DNA from: Ochotona curzoniae
Lineage: Eukaryota; Chordata; Mammalia; Lagomorpha; Ochotonidae
DNA: 64,000 nt
Reading direction: 5' to 3'
Assembly (NCBI RefSeq): GCF_017591425.1
Contig: NW_024465669.1
Location: forward strand, 124,001 to 188,000
The notes under the pieces are model-generated. The model searched no databases. It saw only the letters and a program-made list of their open reading frames with translations, and was not told where the DNA came from. Below are positions 54,601 through 64,000 of this stretch, in pieces (within the stretch, counting starts at the first letter, position 1; each line of letters starts with the position of its first letter). The position numbers and the translations under genes were made by a program.

Positions 54601-57600
54601 TTCTGGACTGAAGACTGGAACTCTACACTAATGGCTCCCCTGGACATGAACATTCCAGGGCAATAATGAACAATTTTCCCCAAAATAACACTACAAATGC
54701 ACCTGTATGTATGTCGTTGTACACACCGAAAATATCCCCCTGGCGTGGAGAGGTGCACAGCTGACATAGGCTCCCCCACACTTTCACAGAGCATTGGTTG
54801 GGGCCTCAGTGTTGAGGTCAGGGTCACAAAGCAGAACTAAACCCACGGCAAGACACAGCAATGTCCCTCCCCTCTCTCTTCTTCCCAGGCAGCAGGCACT
54901 TTTCCACATCCTGCTGGCATACTCCATCTTCGATAGGGTGAGTATTCTGGCTTCACTGAACCTGGTCCTCATCCTGAGCTGTTCACCCCATTAATCTCAA
55001 GTAGTTACAGGGCACATGCAAGTGTCAATGAGCCAGAAGAAGTGGGGGCCAAGTCCCAGGGTCCCCCCTGGCCCTGAAAACAAGTTCTGACCAGTCATGC
55101 CCCCATGAGATGCATTCTCCCAGGTGAGGCCAGTGTTCCAGAGGAGACCAGCCCAGCTGGGTGCTATCTTCCGTGGTATCTTTGGCTCTTGCAGGAGGTG
55201 GGCTACAGGCAGGGCCTAAACTGGGTGGTTGCTGTGCTGCTTATGTTCTTGCATGAAGAGGACGCATTCTGGGCCCTGACACAACTCATGATGAAGCCCA
55301 GATATGCCATGCATGGTAGGTGGCCAGGTGGGATGGGGGCTCTCAAAACCCGACATTACGTGGCTTCTCTCTGTTCAAGACCGTCGCCCTTTAAGGATCC
55401 CACTGAGTCAGATCAAAGACTATGGCCCATCTAGACCAGATGAGACACTGGTCTTGCATCAGAAAAGGCTGTTGTCCTCCCTGTGGGAAACTTGTGCATC
55501 ATGTACCCTGAACCATCAGCCTCAGACTGGGGTGGTGACTCTCATGTCCCTGATGGGCCTGCAGCCACCTCACCTCGACTGCAAAGCCAAGTGCTGAGTC
55601 CGAAGCTGCAGGCGGCCACAGAGCAACTTCATCAACCTAGGATCTCCCACCCTGTCTCTTGGCCCCAAGGGGGGCCATGCTCCACAAAGACCCCACTGGG
55701 TAATTGGAAGCTCCCATATTCCAGTCCGACAGAGACCAGCACTGACCTCCCTTCCATGATCCTCAGCTTGGTTGTGCGGTGAGATAAGGATGACCCTCTC
55801 AGATGGTCCCCTGACCCTGTGTGTGTAACAACCCCAAGGTCATGTGATCAAGGGCCCCGGCTCCAGACCACATGACTCTGACCTCTTTGAGACTGGGCAT
55901 TCTCAGGTTTATTCAAGGAAAATTGCGCTAAGCTGGAGAGGCTACAAAGACATCATGACAACATTCTCAAGTGTCGTATTCCAAAAATAAAACAGCACCT
56001 GGTGAGTACAGTGTCCCTTGCTGCTCTGTGACAGGGCTAACTCCAGGGTGGTGGTGCAATGGGGACCCAAAGCACATTTGGATGCACTCTTGTACAAAGC
56101 CTGGTCAGGGCCTTTCCTGGGCCAGGAACCCTGCACAAGCTCAGACATTTCCTTTCCTTACCTTACCTGTCTCCTTGGAAGGCCATGGAGACCAAGACAC
56201 ATTCACGGGCACAGTGCATGTGGATGGGGAGGGTCCACCCAGGCACTCAGGAAAGCAATGTCCTTTCCTGGGAGTGTGCAAAGGATCTGGGAAGATTTGC
56301 ATCCCCAGACCTGAGCTGCCTGCCCCTTCCTGCAGGACGAGCAGGGAGTATTCACTGCGTCATATGCCAGCAAGTGGTTCCAACAGTGCTTCGTGGATGG
56401 GGTAACGGTGCAGAGAAGACCCTAAGCCAGGGGAGCTCTCTGGCCACTGGGACAGCTGTGCTGTGGTGGGAGTCCCTGTCCTCCCAGAAGGGCTATCTTC
56501 ATCCCCATCACCTGAGGCACAGGACACAGGTCCTTCAGGGGACAGGGGCTCCCGAGGCAGAGGGTGAGACTCGAGTGGATAGCATTCACAGCCAGGATGC
56601 ATCCTGGGAGTCCAAGCAAGGAAGAGGAGCTCCAGGAGGTGACTGTGGTTGGTTCGCCAGCCTCAGGCTGGGCTGCAGCAGCTTCGTTCCTAAAGGCCGT
56701 GCCTATGCCCGACACTGAGCAAGGATCGCCCTGTGCACTCTGCACACACGCTGGGCACTTGCTCCTCCCATGTTGCTCAGAGTGGCCTCTAGGCTTGAGC
56801 AATAACACACACCAGGCCTCATCATCCCTTCTCCTGGCACACGTACCATGCACAAGTGGCCTGGGGGACCCTCAGATGTGGCGTCTTGTTTACCTGAGAG
56901 GTTCCACCAACACACAGAGCTCAGGTCCATACAGGATGCAGCCTCCCAAGGGCCTCCCCAAGTGCCAGGCCCTGCATGCGGGGACAGCACAACAGGGGCC
57001 TAGTAGGCGCTGCTCACTGGATGGCCCAGGCCCTTCCACACTGCTGCCCCCACAGGCTCCCTTCTCGCTGATGCTCCGATTTTTTGACGTTTACATCCTG
57101 GAGGGAGAGCCCATGCTGACTGTGATGTCATACACCGCCTTGAAGATCCATAGGAGTAAGGCCTATGGGGCTCCCTCTGTTGGGGGACAGTGGTGAGGGC
57201 CCACTTTCTGCCCTGGAGAACAGGGCGTGGGAGCACAAAAGAGCAGGCCAAGAGGCTGGAAGGGGCTCAGAAACCCACCAAAACACAGACACGTTGGGCA
57301 AGAATGGGCACCTCCCAGACCTGGCCCGGCCTCCTAAGGACATGGCTGTCTATGTGCGGTTCACCCATGGGTGGGCCCGGGCAGCATCCAGCATGCTGCA
57401 GTCTGTCCCTACCTGTGGTCTATCCCCCTGCCCAGGACATGTCCTGAAGTTCACTGGGAACAACCTGCACAGATTCCTGCAGGACGGGCTGCGCCAGGCC
57501 TGGGGCATGCGTGACGATGCGGTGCTAAAGCGGCTCCAAGCCACCAAGGCAGAACTAGAGAAGTGCAAGTGCCTTTTGCCTCCTCCAGGTTTGCTCTAGC

Positions 57601-58792
57601 ATGAGGGGTCTCCTCTGGCTTACACTTGGGGAGGCATTGCTGGGGGTTCTAGACCTCTCTCCTCCTCCTGTGGATCTAAACAGATGGGTCCTGAAGGACT
57701 TCAGAGCAGCTGTTGCACCACCAGCTGCCAGAACTTCCCCTTGGGGAGGTTCCTATCATTCCCTTGGTGCCCACCTGTCATGAGCACCTGTTGGCCACAC
57801 TCTCCCCTATGGACGGTTAGAACACACTGCGGGTACAGCAGGTGCTGGCGGCAGCAGCGTCAGCTGTCAAATCTCAGAAATGGGACAGGGCATGTTGGGG
57901 AATGTCTCTGAGGCCCCATCTCTGGCCACACCTTCCCCACCTATATCGAAGACTGCTCAGAAGGTGAAGCGGCCTCAGCCCACCCACGGTCCTGGAGGGA
58001 AGAAGCAGGGGCTGCAGACTTTGAGGCAGAACCCAGAATGCAGCTGAGTGCAGGAAGGCTCGGTGCTGGCCTGGGGAGTGTGCCCTGATGCTGGGGGCTC
58101 ATCCCTGCTGGGCCCACCATGCAGAGGCCTCTGTCCATGTCTCTTCCTCAGGGGCACCAGGTCACTCACAGAGCTCAGATGATCCCCACCATGCTGGAGG
58201 CTCTAAGTGTGTGGTCTGGGCAGCACACTCAGTGTCCGCTGAGGACCTGAATCCTCTCATATCAGAAGGTTGCGGGGAAGGCCACGAGGCCCATGGCCCC
58301 TTTTCTCTTCTAGTCTCCCTCTTAGTAACACCACCTTAGGATACTTCTGTTGCCACACAGACTTCGATGGCTTCCTGGTCCCCATGGGAGCTGATTGATG
58401 AGTTAGTGACAGGTGGATGACATGACATGTGAGACCACTGGAACCCTTAGTTGAGGACAGAGAAAACCAGGACTCATAGAGCTGGCCTGTCCCTCGGAGA
58501 CCATCCCAGGAAGCCCCAGCCACTCTCACCATATTTCTGGGATTGGCAGAAAAGGAAGTTTGGTTGTAGTCAGCATAATCCCGGGTACCAGGTTGGACCT
58601 TGTGGGCCCCAAGATGAAGCTCAGAGTGCCCCACCTGAGAGTGTGGCCTTATGGGGGATGCTGAGTGTATCTTTCTTCCTTTCAGCCAAACAGAAGGAAA
58701 TGCCCAGGAAGCCCCTAGGTCCAGAACCTGCGACGTCTCCTGTCCAGGCCATTGTGCTCACTGAGGAGATCCAGGATGGGCTCTCAAAATAA
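48614..58792 (+). CDS. TBC-domain Rab GTPase-activating protein, USP6NL/TBC1D3-like, 13 exons, one in-frame TGA
   Basis: Exons 48614-48683, 48836-48918, 50124-50163, 50545-50625, 51027-51134, 52374-52483, 54889-54937, 55195-55315, 55907-56001, 56336-56401, 57056-57155, 57436-57588 and 58686-58792 all have GT-AG borders and matching phases. Together they encode 391 codons plus TAA, counting one internal TGA (50566-50568). The order follows USP6NL (RN-tre): short N-terminus, RGKVW, IDADIRR (TBC arginine finger, near residue 147), GYRQG (glutamine finger, near 184), EEDAFWAL, RFFDVYILEG. TBC proteins stimulate GTP hydrolysis by Rabs; keeping both fingers suggests catalytic competence, unlike human TBC1D3. 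The TGA either kills the gene or forces skipping of exon 4, which is phase 0-0 and would leave 364 codons. The C-terminal tail is short for the family. I cannot name a precise orthologue. Confidence 0.82.
48836..48918 (+). CDS. TBC gene exon 2
   Basis: Encodes a Glu-rich stretch ending PDRLGIL, corresponding to the DRFGFL segment of USP6NL. Ends CTG CA before donor GTGAGT, leaving two bases for exon 3. Confidence 0.8.
50124..50163 (+). CDS. TBC gene exon 3
   Basis: A 40-nt exon, acceptor CTTCTAG, donor GTGAGA. The first base completes a Gln codon left by exon 2; the rest encodes EKMLLQDRTLEAK. It aligns weakly with the EEELPD segment of USP6NL, so similarity is low but the phase fits. Confidence 0.65.
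50545..50625 (+). pseudogene. TBC gene exon 4, carrying an in-frame TGA
   Basis: Acceptor TTCTCCAG, donor GTAGAA, 81 nt. Past the stop it reads TEKWVKMINHWHQFQNSEK, a clear match to the KWLKML...WEKYKNTEK segment of USP6NL. The eighth codon (50566-50568) is TGA where USP6NL has Arg, consistent with CGA to TGA at a CpG. Both ends are phase 0, so skipping keeps frame. Confidence 0.75.
51027..51134 (+). CDS. TBC gene exon 5
   Basis: 36 codons, acceptor TTCCTGCAG, donor GTACTG. Encodes VYKGIPLPVRGKVWSLLLEV, the start of the TBC domain with its RGxxW motif. Confidence 0.9.
52066..52094. other. Perfect 12-bp inverted repeat with 5-nt loop
   Basis: CAGGTATGACTC at 52066-52077, GCTTT loop, GAGTCATACCTG at 52083-52094. 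Each arm includes TGACTC/GAGTCA, resembling an AP-1 half. It sits in intron 5 of the TBC gene. Confidence 0.85.
52374..52483 (+). CDS. TBC gene exon 6 (arginine finger)
   Basis: Acceptor CCCATAG, donor GTGAGG. Encodes HVHQIDADIRRTFRNHIMF and RYGVK; the IxxDxxR signature holds the catalytic arginine. Confidence 0.92.
54889..54937 (+). CDS. TBC gene exon 7
   Basis: Acceptor CTTCCCAG, donor GTGAGT. Completes a Lys codon, then encodes QQALFHILLAYSIFDR, corresponding to QQSLFHVLAAYSIYN in USP6NL. Confidence 0.92.
55195..55315 (+). CDS. TBC gene exon 8 (glutamine finger)
   Basis: Acceptor CTTGCAG, donor GTAGGT. Encodes EVGYRQGLNWVVAVLL and EEDAFWAL. The YxQG glutamine finger is preserved as YRQG, which human TBC1D3 has lost. 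Confidence 0.93.
55907..56001 (+). CDS. TBC gene exon 9
   Basis: Acceptor TTCTCAG, donor GTGAGT. Encodes LFKENCAKLERLQRHHDNIL through KIKQHL, matching the QEHHEKILNK...KLKQHL helix segment of USP6NL. Confidence 0.9.
56336..56401 (+). CDS. TBC gene exon 10
   Basis: Acceptor TCCTGCAG, donor GTAACG, 22 codons. Encodes FTASYASKWFQQCFVDG, corresponding to YTSFYTMKWFFQCFLD of USP6NL. Confidence 0.9.
57056..57155 (+). CDS. TBC gene exon 11
   Basis: Acceptor CCCACAG, donor GTAAGG. Encodes PFSLMLRFFDVYILEGEP and MSYTALKIHR, matching the LRIWDIYIFEGE block of the TBC domain. Confidence 0.92.
57436..57588 (+). CDS. TBC gene exon 12
   Basis: Acceptor TGCCCAG, donor GTTTGC (weaker than the others). Encodes the C-terminal TBC helices ending LPPP, corresponding to the LDLPEP / GDLPPP boundary of USP6NL and TBC1D3. 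Confidence 0.85.
58686..58792 (+). CDS. TBC gene exon 13 (last codons and stop)
   Basis: Acceptor CTTTCAG. With the G from exon 12 it reads AKQKEMPRKPLGPEP and ends LSK-TAA at 58790-58792. KKPLG in USP6NL and PPPAKPE in TBC1D3 support the junction. A long open tract continues in another frame to 59237. Confidence 0.75.
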
Positions 58793-58793
58793 C

Positions 58794-59237
58794 CGAGTTG
58801 GTGTGAGCTACCCAGAACCAGCTGACTGCCGGGACCAACCTTCTGGATTAGCACCTCCCACATGGAGAACAGGACACCCAGGAAGCTACTTTGGTGTCTC
58901 TCTGGGCACCTGCAGCAAGTCTACTGGTGCTGCAGGCACCACTTCAACCTACCATGGCTCAGGGGACATGGGATGCCCCTCCCTAAGACCCTTCCTCTAC
59001 ACCCCCCTGTTTCCTTTTGATGCTGGGGAGTATAGGGGCCCTGAGGGTAGGTCCCTGCAGGGTCTCCTCAGACACTCCAAAGCTGCAAAGCACAGCCTGA
59101 GGGAATCTAGCACAGAGGCCTGGTCCCAGGTACAGGATGAAGCTCGCTGCCATCACAAGCCTGTGCCCACCAAACTCAGCCCTCTGGAGCCCACTGTGCG
59201 GGAAGAGCAAGGCAGTGCCAAGGAGGCCTCCCCATGA
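58794..59237 (+). other. Possible lost C-terminal extension or 3' UTR of the TBC gene
   Basis: After the stop, a frame offset from that of exon 13 stays open from about 58752 to TGA at 59235-59237, with Ser/Pro/Gly-rich composition like the C-terminal tails of this family. It could be the old tail after a small indel near CAAAATAACC, or chance in GC-rich 3' UTR. Confidence 0.35.
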
Positions 59238-59817
59238 TGCTCTCTGGAACCCAGGAGTTTGCACCTCTGGCCTGCCTAGGCCAACACTATGACTGTTATT
59301 TATAATCCTTGCTATAAAACAAGTTTCTCAACTAACGACTTGTTGAATTCTATTTTGTGAAGGGTTAAGCGTATGAATATAAAAAAGTATGCAATTGTAA
59401 AAATTTTTAAGAAATAAGACAATAAGGAAGAAAGAATGGGTTGGGAAGTATGTGCTCTTATGAAATATATAAAATTTGTTTCTCTTACACAAATTTTAAA
59501 AAATATAAAAAATTCATACCTTAACAGTTTTACTCCCTTTCAACTTCTTGAAGAAAGAGAAAGCAGGTACTTTTCACACTCCATTCACCTGAAAAATTAT
59601 TCATGGGCAGTCTTCTCTTTGCAAGCAGGGCAGAAAAAATGACTAAGGCCAGAAGCTGGTCATGAAGGCACAGACTTCTTACATCATGGTCATGTGGGTG
59701 TTTTCCAGGAATTTTCTTTAGGTGGTTGCAGAGAAAACCACCCGGCCCTGCCATGCAGCGGAAAATTCCTCGCAGCCTTGCCTGCGGGGGAACAATTCTT
59801 CAGTTTCACTCAGTTTT

Positions 59818-60150
59818 TTAATTTTATTATCTTTTTTTAAAATTTATTTTCTTTTTATTGGAAAGGTGGATATACAGAGAGGAAAGAGAGAGGAAGATCT
59901 TCCGTCCAATGATTCACTCCCCAAGTGAGTGCAACGGCCAATGCTATGCCGATCCTAAGCCAGGATCCTCCTCCAGGTCTCCCACATGGGTGCAGGGTCC
60001 CAAAGCTTTTGGCCATCCTTGACTGCTTTCCCAGGCCACAGGCAGGGAGCTCGATGGGAAGTGGAGCTGCCAGGATTAGAACTGGTGCCCATATGGGATC
60101 CCGGGGCGTGCAAGGCGAGGACCTTAACCACTGCGCCATCGTGCCAGGCC
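59818..60150 (-). mobile_element. C-type SINE, young
   Basis: Complement ends CACTGCGCCATCGTGCCAGGCCC directly against LINE-1 3' UTR; TTTTATTATC occurs on both sides. Confidence 0.92.
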
Positions 60151-60995
60151 CTTATTATCATTTTATTATCATTTTTGATACAGTTCCATAGGTCCTGGGA
60201 TTTTCATTCCCTCCTACCCAAAAACCCTCTCCGAGCACACTGAGTTCCCCTATATTGTTACTATAGTGTAGTTCTTTATAAGCAGTCGTATGTCTATTAT
60301 TGTGGGCATGGACAATGGCAGAAACTCCAACATTCTACTGTCAAGATATAGTTGGGCCCAGCACGATGGCGCAGTGGTTAGGGTCCTCGCCTTGCACGCC
60401 CGGGATCCCATATGGGCGCCAGTTCTAATCCCGGCGGCCCTGCTTCCCATCCAGCTCCCTGCCTGTGGACGAGGACGGCCCAAAGCTTTGGGACCCTGCA
60501 CCCGCGTGGGAGACCCAAAAGAGGCTCCTGGCTGCTGGCTTAGGATCGGCATAGCATCGGCTGTTGCACTCACTTGGGGAGTGAATCATCAGATGGAAGA
60601 TCTTCCTCTCTGTCTTCCCTCTCTGTATATCTGCCTTTCCAATAAAAAACAAAATAAATAAAAAAAAATATATAGTTAACGATTTCATTGGGAATCTGTC
60701 CATCTTTGATCTGGAAGTAGAGATGCATACTACATTGTATCCTCATATCTGGATATGATAGTCTCTGTTACACAGTTACTGTACATCACCTTAAACGAAA
60801 AGCTAAAATAAAATCAACAACAGGAAGGAAACTAGAAATTTACAATGCCATAAAATTAAATAACATGCTACTAGATATGATAGTCTCCATTACACAGTTT
60901 CTATACATTGCCTTAAATGAAAAGCATAAAACAATCAAGAACAGGAAGAAAAAAGAAAAGAAATGAACAACCATGAAGTTAAATAACATGCTACA
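60151..60995 (-). mobile_element. LINE-1 3' UTR fragment, interrupted by a SINE
   Basis: Closely matches 36440-36960 in the same orientation (shared 'gatacagttccatagg', 'ggcatggacaatggcag', 'gttaaataacatgctac'). Split at 60354-60669 by a plus-strand SINE. Ends abruptly against a plus-strand LINE-1. Confidence 0.85.
60354..60669 (+). mobile_element. C-type SINE, youngest-looking copy, inside LINE-1
   Basis: GGGCCCAGCACGATGGCGCAG head with intact CpGs; target-site duplication ATATAGTT at 60346-60353 and 60670-60677. The uninterrupted LINE-1 sequence is seen at about 36640. Confidence 0.95.
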
Positions 60996-62085
60996 AGAAG
61001 AGACCACCATAATAAACGTGTATGCACCAAATGCCAAGGCATCCAGCTACATGAAACAAATATTAGTGGACTTAAATGGAGAAACAGACTCCAATACAAT
61101 CATAGTGGGTGACTTTAATACCCCATTAACATCAATGGACAGATAGAAAAGACAGAAAGTCAGCAAAGAAACAACAGAACTCACCCAATCTCCAGAGTAA
61201 ATGGACTTAGTTGGTATCTACCAAACCTTTTATCCTATGAAAATATACTTTTTTTGATCAGTACATGGAACCTTCTTCAGAACTGACCATGTTATAGGCC
61301 ACAAAACAAGCCTCAGCAAATTTTAAAAAATCAGAATTATGCCATGCATCTTTGAGACCACCATGGAATGAAGCTAGAGATCAAGAAGTCAAAACACGCA
61401 GGAAGATCACAAACACATGGAGACTGAGTAATATGGAGGGTGCTTAGAGGATTGCAAATCAGCCTGCCATATGACCCAGCTATCCCGCTACTAATAATAT
61501 AGTCAAAAAAGTTAAAATTATATATGAGAAGGGGATCTGTAATCGTATATTTACAGTGGCACAATCTACAATAGTAAACACATGGAAACAATCCTGATAT
61601 TCCAGCTACTCCACAGAATATTATTCAGTCATTAAGAAGAAGAATGAAATTATATCATTTGCCACTAGATGGTCACAGCTAGGGACCATTATGCTCAGTG
61701 AAATGAGTCCATCCCAAAAAGAATCATATGGTCTCTCTAATATAAAGACACCATCATCTAATTTGGAGTATAATGATGGAGTAATGAAGACTACCATATC
61801 CAGATGTGTTGACACAATGCAACCTGCATCCCTACTTCCAAACAAAAAATGGATTGCCAGTGAAAGTGTTGGACCTATCTAGACAATAGGATGCGGGAAT
61901 GTATGACATTGTTCAGCAATGTCGGGGCACACTTAAATAGCAGACTGATGCAATTGATACTCCTTATGAAGAAATGTACTGTTGCAGTAATATGGGAAAT
62001 ATCAGTTGGGGGATTGAAACTGAAGGGAGAGGAATCCCCAACTACACAGAGTTGTACGATAAAATTCAAACATTAAAATTAAAAA
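60996..62085 (+). mobile_element. Older LINE-1: endonuclease fragment fused to ORF2 3' end and 3' UTR
   Basis: 61000-61150 encodes YAPNAKASSYMKQI and GDFNTPLTSMD (ORF2 endonuclease). At about 61440 it jumps to the YDPAIPLL C-terminal region (61470) and then IKKKNEIISFATRWSQLG. It ends in a short poly(A) at 62077-62085. The 3' UTR differs from the 36-38 kb copies, so it is another subfamily. Confidence 0.82.
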
Positions 62086-63225
62086 AAAGAAGCTATCATT
62101 ACTTTTCTAAATGTTGAAGCAGTGCATTGTCAGGTTTCTTCTGCAGATAAACAAATGTCCCCATCTTGCCAGTTAATGTGGAAATACAGATGGATGATGT
62201 GGATTTTTATAGGATATGTCTCTTGATTCATGAACTGAATAGAATATAGGCAGGTATATCAGTATATCCTCCACAGGAACTATTTCACACAATAGGAATA
62301 CTGGGCATCTCAGAGGCAAAATGAAAGCTCCATGGGAATGGCACTTTGTTCAACCAGCTATTTGGATTTGCCAGAAAATGTTAGCATTGATATGTCAGAG
62401 TACCTTCAGGGCAAACCTAGTAGCTCATCTACCTCAGGATAAACAGTCACAAAGTTTTGAACAAGGTCTTCTTTTCTGAATTACTGGATCCATTTTCTTT
62501 GTTTTTACCCACTAAGAACAACTATAAATTCAGGAAATAGTACAATAAATGGCCAAATTATGTGTTGCTAAAAACTAATGCAGTGGCATACATCCTAATC
62601 ACCTAACCCCACAGGAGGCTGGGTGATGCAACTGGAGGTTGCCCCAACCTGGTATCTGATAGCAATCAGGTTAGCTCATTCCACTGAGAACTGTAAATGA
62701 TCCCTCCAACCACATATAAAAGCTAGATATGCAATTAAAATGCATGCACAATTTGCAGTTTTCGATATACTATTTGTAAATACAGGTCAATACACATTTT
62801 GTTTTTCCCAACTCCAGGAGAGGACCCACATGATACACACAGACATTCCACAAGACTCACATGACCAAAACGTATGAAGCTATGGGACGTGGTATATCTA
62901 CTGACATTGCTCCAATACCAGTTGGGTGGTCCTTCCCAGAACTGTGGACTTTGGCTATACATACCACAGGAAAGAATGGCTTTCATGCTGACTACTATGA
63001 AAAAAAAAAAAAAAAGTCTGTGAGCAGTCCTCTTGTTAACCAAACAAACACAGTATGTCATCTTTAAGTGAATACACAATCAACCAACCAGAAAATAAAC
63101 ACCAAGACTGTGAAGTCTCACAGCAGGCAAGGTCCCATGCTGAGAGGTGGTAGGGTCATAGGTCATTTTTCTATTCATTCATCTAGATATACCGGCAATG
63201 TGGAAAGTTTAAAATGAGATAATAG
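62086..63225. other. No gene seen
   Basis: AT-rich sequence with A15 at 63000-63015; no recognised element. Confidence 0.5.
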
Positions 63226-63558
63226 GGCCCAGCAGCATGGCCTAGTGGCTAAAGTCCTCGCTTTGAACGCCCGGGATCCCATATGGGCCCGGTTCTAATC
63301 CCGGCAGCTCCACTTCCCATCCAGCTCCCTGCTTGTGGCCTGGGAAAGCAGTCGAGGACGAAGACGGCCCAAAGCCTTGGGACCCTGCACCCATGTGGGA
63401 GACCTGGAAGAAGTTCCTGGCTCCTGGCTTCGGATCGGCATAGCATTGGCCGTTGCGCTTACTTGGGGAATGAATCATTGGATAGAAGATCTCCCTCTCT
63501 CTCCTCCTCTCTGTATATCTGAGTTCCCAATAAATAAATAAATCTTTAAAAAGAGAGA
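63226..63558 (+). mobile_element. C-type SINE, young
   Basis: GGGCCCAGCAGCATGGCCTAGTGG head; a GACGAAGACGG duplication in the core; tail AAATAAATAAATC then (GA)n. Confidence 0.93.
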
Positions 63559-63594
63559 GAGAGGGAGAGAGAGTTAGTAGAGGCTGCATGTGGC

Positions 63595-63840
63595 TTCTCC
63601 CCTTATCTCTCCCCTTCCCCTAGATACAGGTCAGAAAGGAGAGAATGTGAGAACAATGGTCTCACCCACTTTCTTCTAGCGCTTAACCCTTTGTGCCCTA
63701 ATCAAATATGTAAAAATTATCAACACTAACATTTGTACAAGAAAAAAATATTACTGGGTCCCCTTTCATATAATTAGGCACATAACTAGCAGCCCAATAA
63801 AATGGTTTATCCACAAACACACTTCAATAATTATTGTGCA
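63595..63840 (-). repeat. Unclassified interspersed repeat unit, copy 3
   Basis: Reverse-complement match to 31690-31925 ('cttgtacaagaaaaaaatattactggg' type segment, 'cccctagatacaggtcag'). The match continues more weakly to the window end. A SINE abuts it at 63226-63558. Confidence 0.7.
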
Positions 63841-64000
63841 GGAATTCCTGGCTTAATGGATAAATTGTCAGGTAGAAAGTTGTATGCATTCCTACAAATC
63901 TTTACCTTTTACATATATTTTTTCCTTTATGGTGTTAACAAAGCACTCCGTCCTGAATGGAAAGTCTTTGCCACATGATCTCTACAGACCATCACCCATC

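Noticed and set aside
58150..58266. Extra coding exon of the TBC gene (open after a CCTCAG acceptor)
   Set aside because: Exon 12 joins exon 13 in frame without it, reproducing the LPPPAK join of TBC1D3; its donor would be weak.
48614..58792. TBC1D8B, the TBC gene near PRPS1 on the human X
   Set aside because: The exon sequences match the short USP6NL/TBC1D3 TBC domain, not the GRAM-containing TBC1D8 type, so this is not evidence of PRPS1 synteny.
60354..60440. tRNA gene
   Set aside because: The A/B-box-like head belongs to the tRNA-derived SINE; no cloverleaf or anticodon arm is preserved.

Overview
The window is nuclear DNA of a lagomorph, most likely a pika (Ochotona). About forty copies of a tRNA-derived C-type SINE carry the pika-like head (variants of GGGATCCCATATGGG) and an 'aataaaaataaat' tail. 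There are also several lagomorph-type LINE-1 copies. No bacterial gene structure is present. Nearly all open frames fall inside repeats or in shadow frames; real coding sequence is confined to short, spliced exons.

Left third (about 2.2-20.0 kb, minus strand): a complete seven-exon phosphoribosyl-pyrophosphate synthetase gene of the PRPS1 type. All introns are GT-AG, the frame is open for 318 codons, and the catalytic motifs are intact. It differs from the nearly invariant mammalian PRPS1 (as I remember it) at about 17 residues, so it looks like an intron-bearing divergent paralogue rather than the standard gene. Its introns hold many SINEs, almost all antisense to it, and a twin-primed LINE-1 with a 9-bp target-site duplication.

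Middle (20-44 kb): a retroelement graveyard. It holds further SINEs, a 35-nt U2 snRNA fragment with a 14-bp target-site duplication, a processed UBN2 pseudogene, a solo LTR inside a SINE, a degenerate tandem array of roughly 60-bp units with an unclassified repeat unit beside it, and three internally deleted LINE-1 copies, one nested in another with both target-site duplications readable.

Right third (44-64 kb): an old LINE-1 fragment, then a nearly repeat-free block carrying a 13-exon plus-strand gene for a TBC-domain Rab GTPase-activating protein of the USP6NL/TBC1D3 type. Both catalytic fingers (Arg and Gln) are kept. Exon 4 contains one in-frame TGA at a likely former CGA codon; because that exon is phase 0 on both sides, skipping it would restore an open frame of 364 codons. 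The window ends in more LINE-1, SINE and a third copy of the unclassified repeat. The two genes have no evident joint function; one is nucleotide metabolism and the other is Rab/membrane-traffic regulation.
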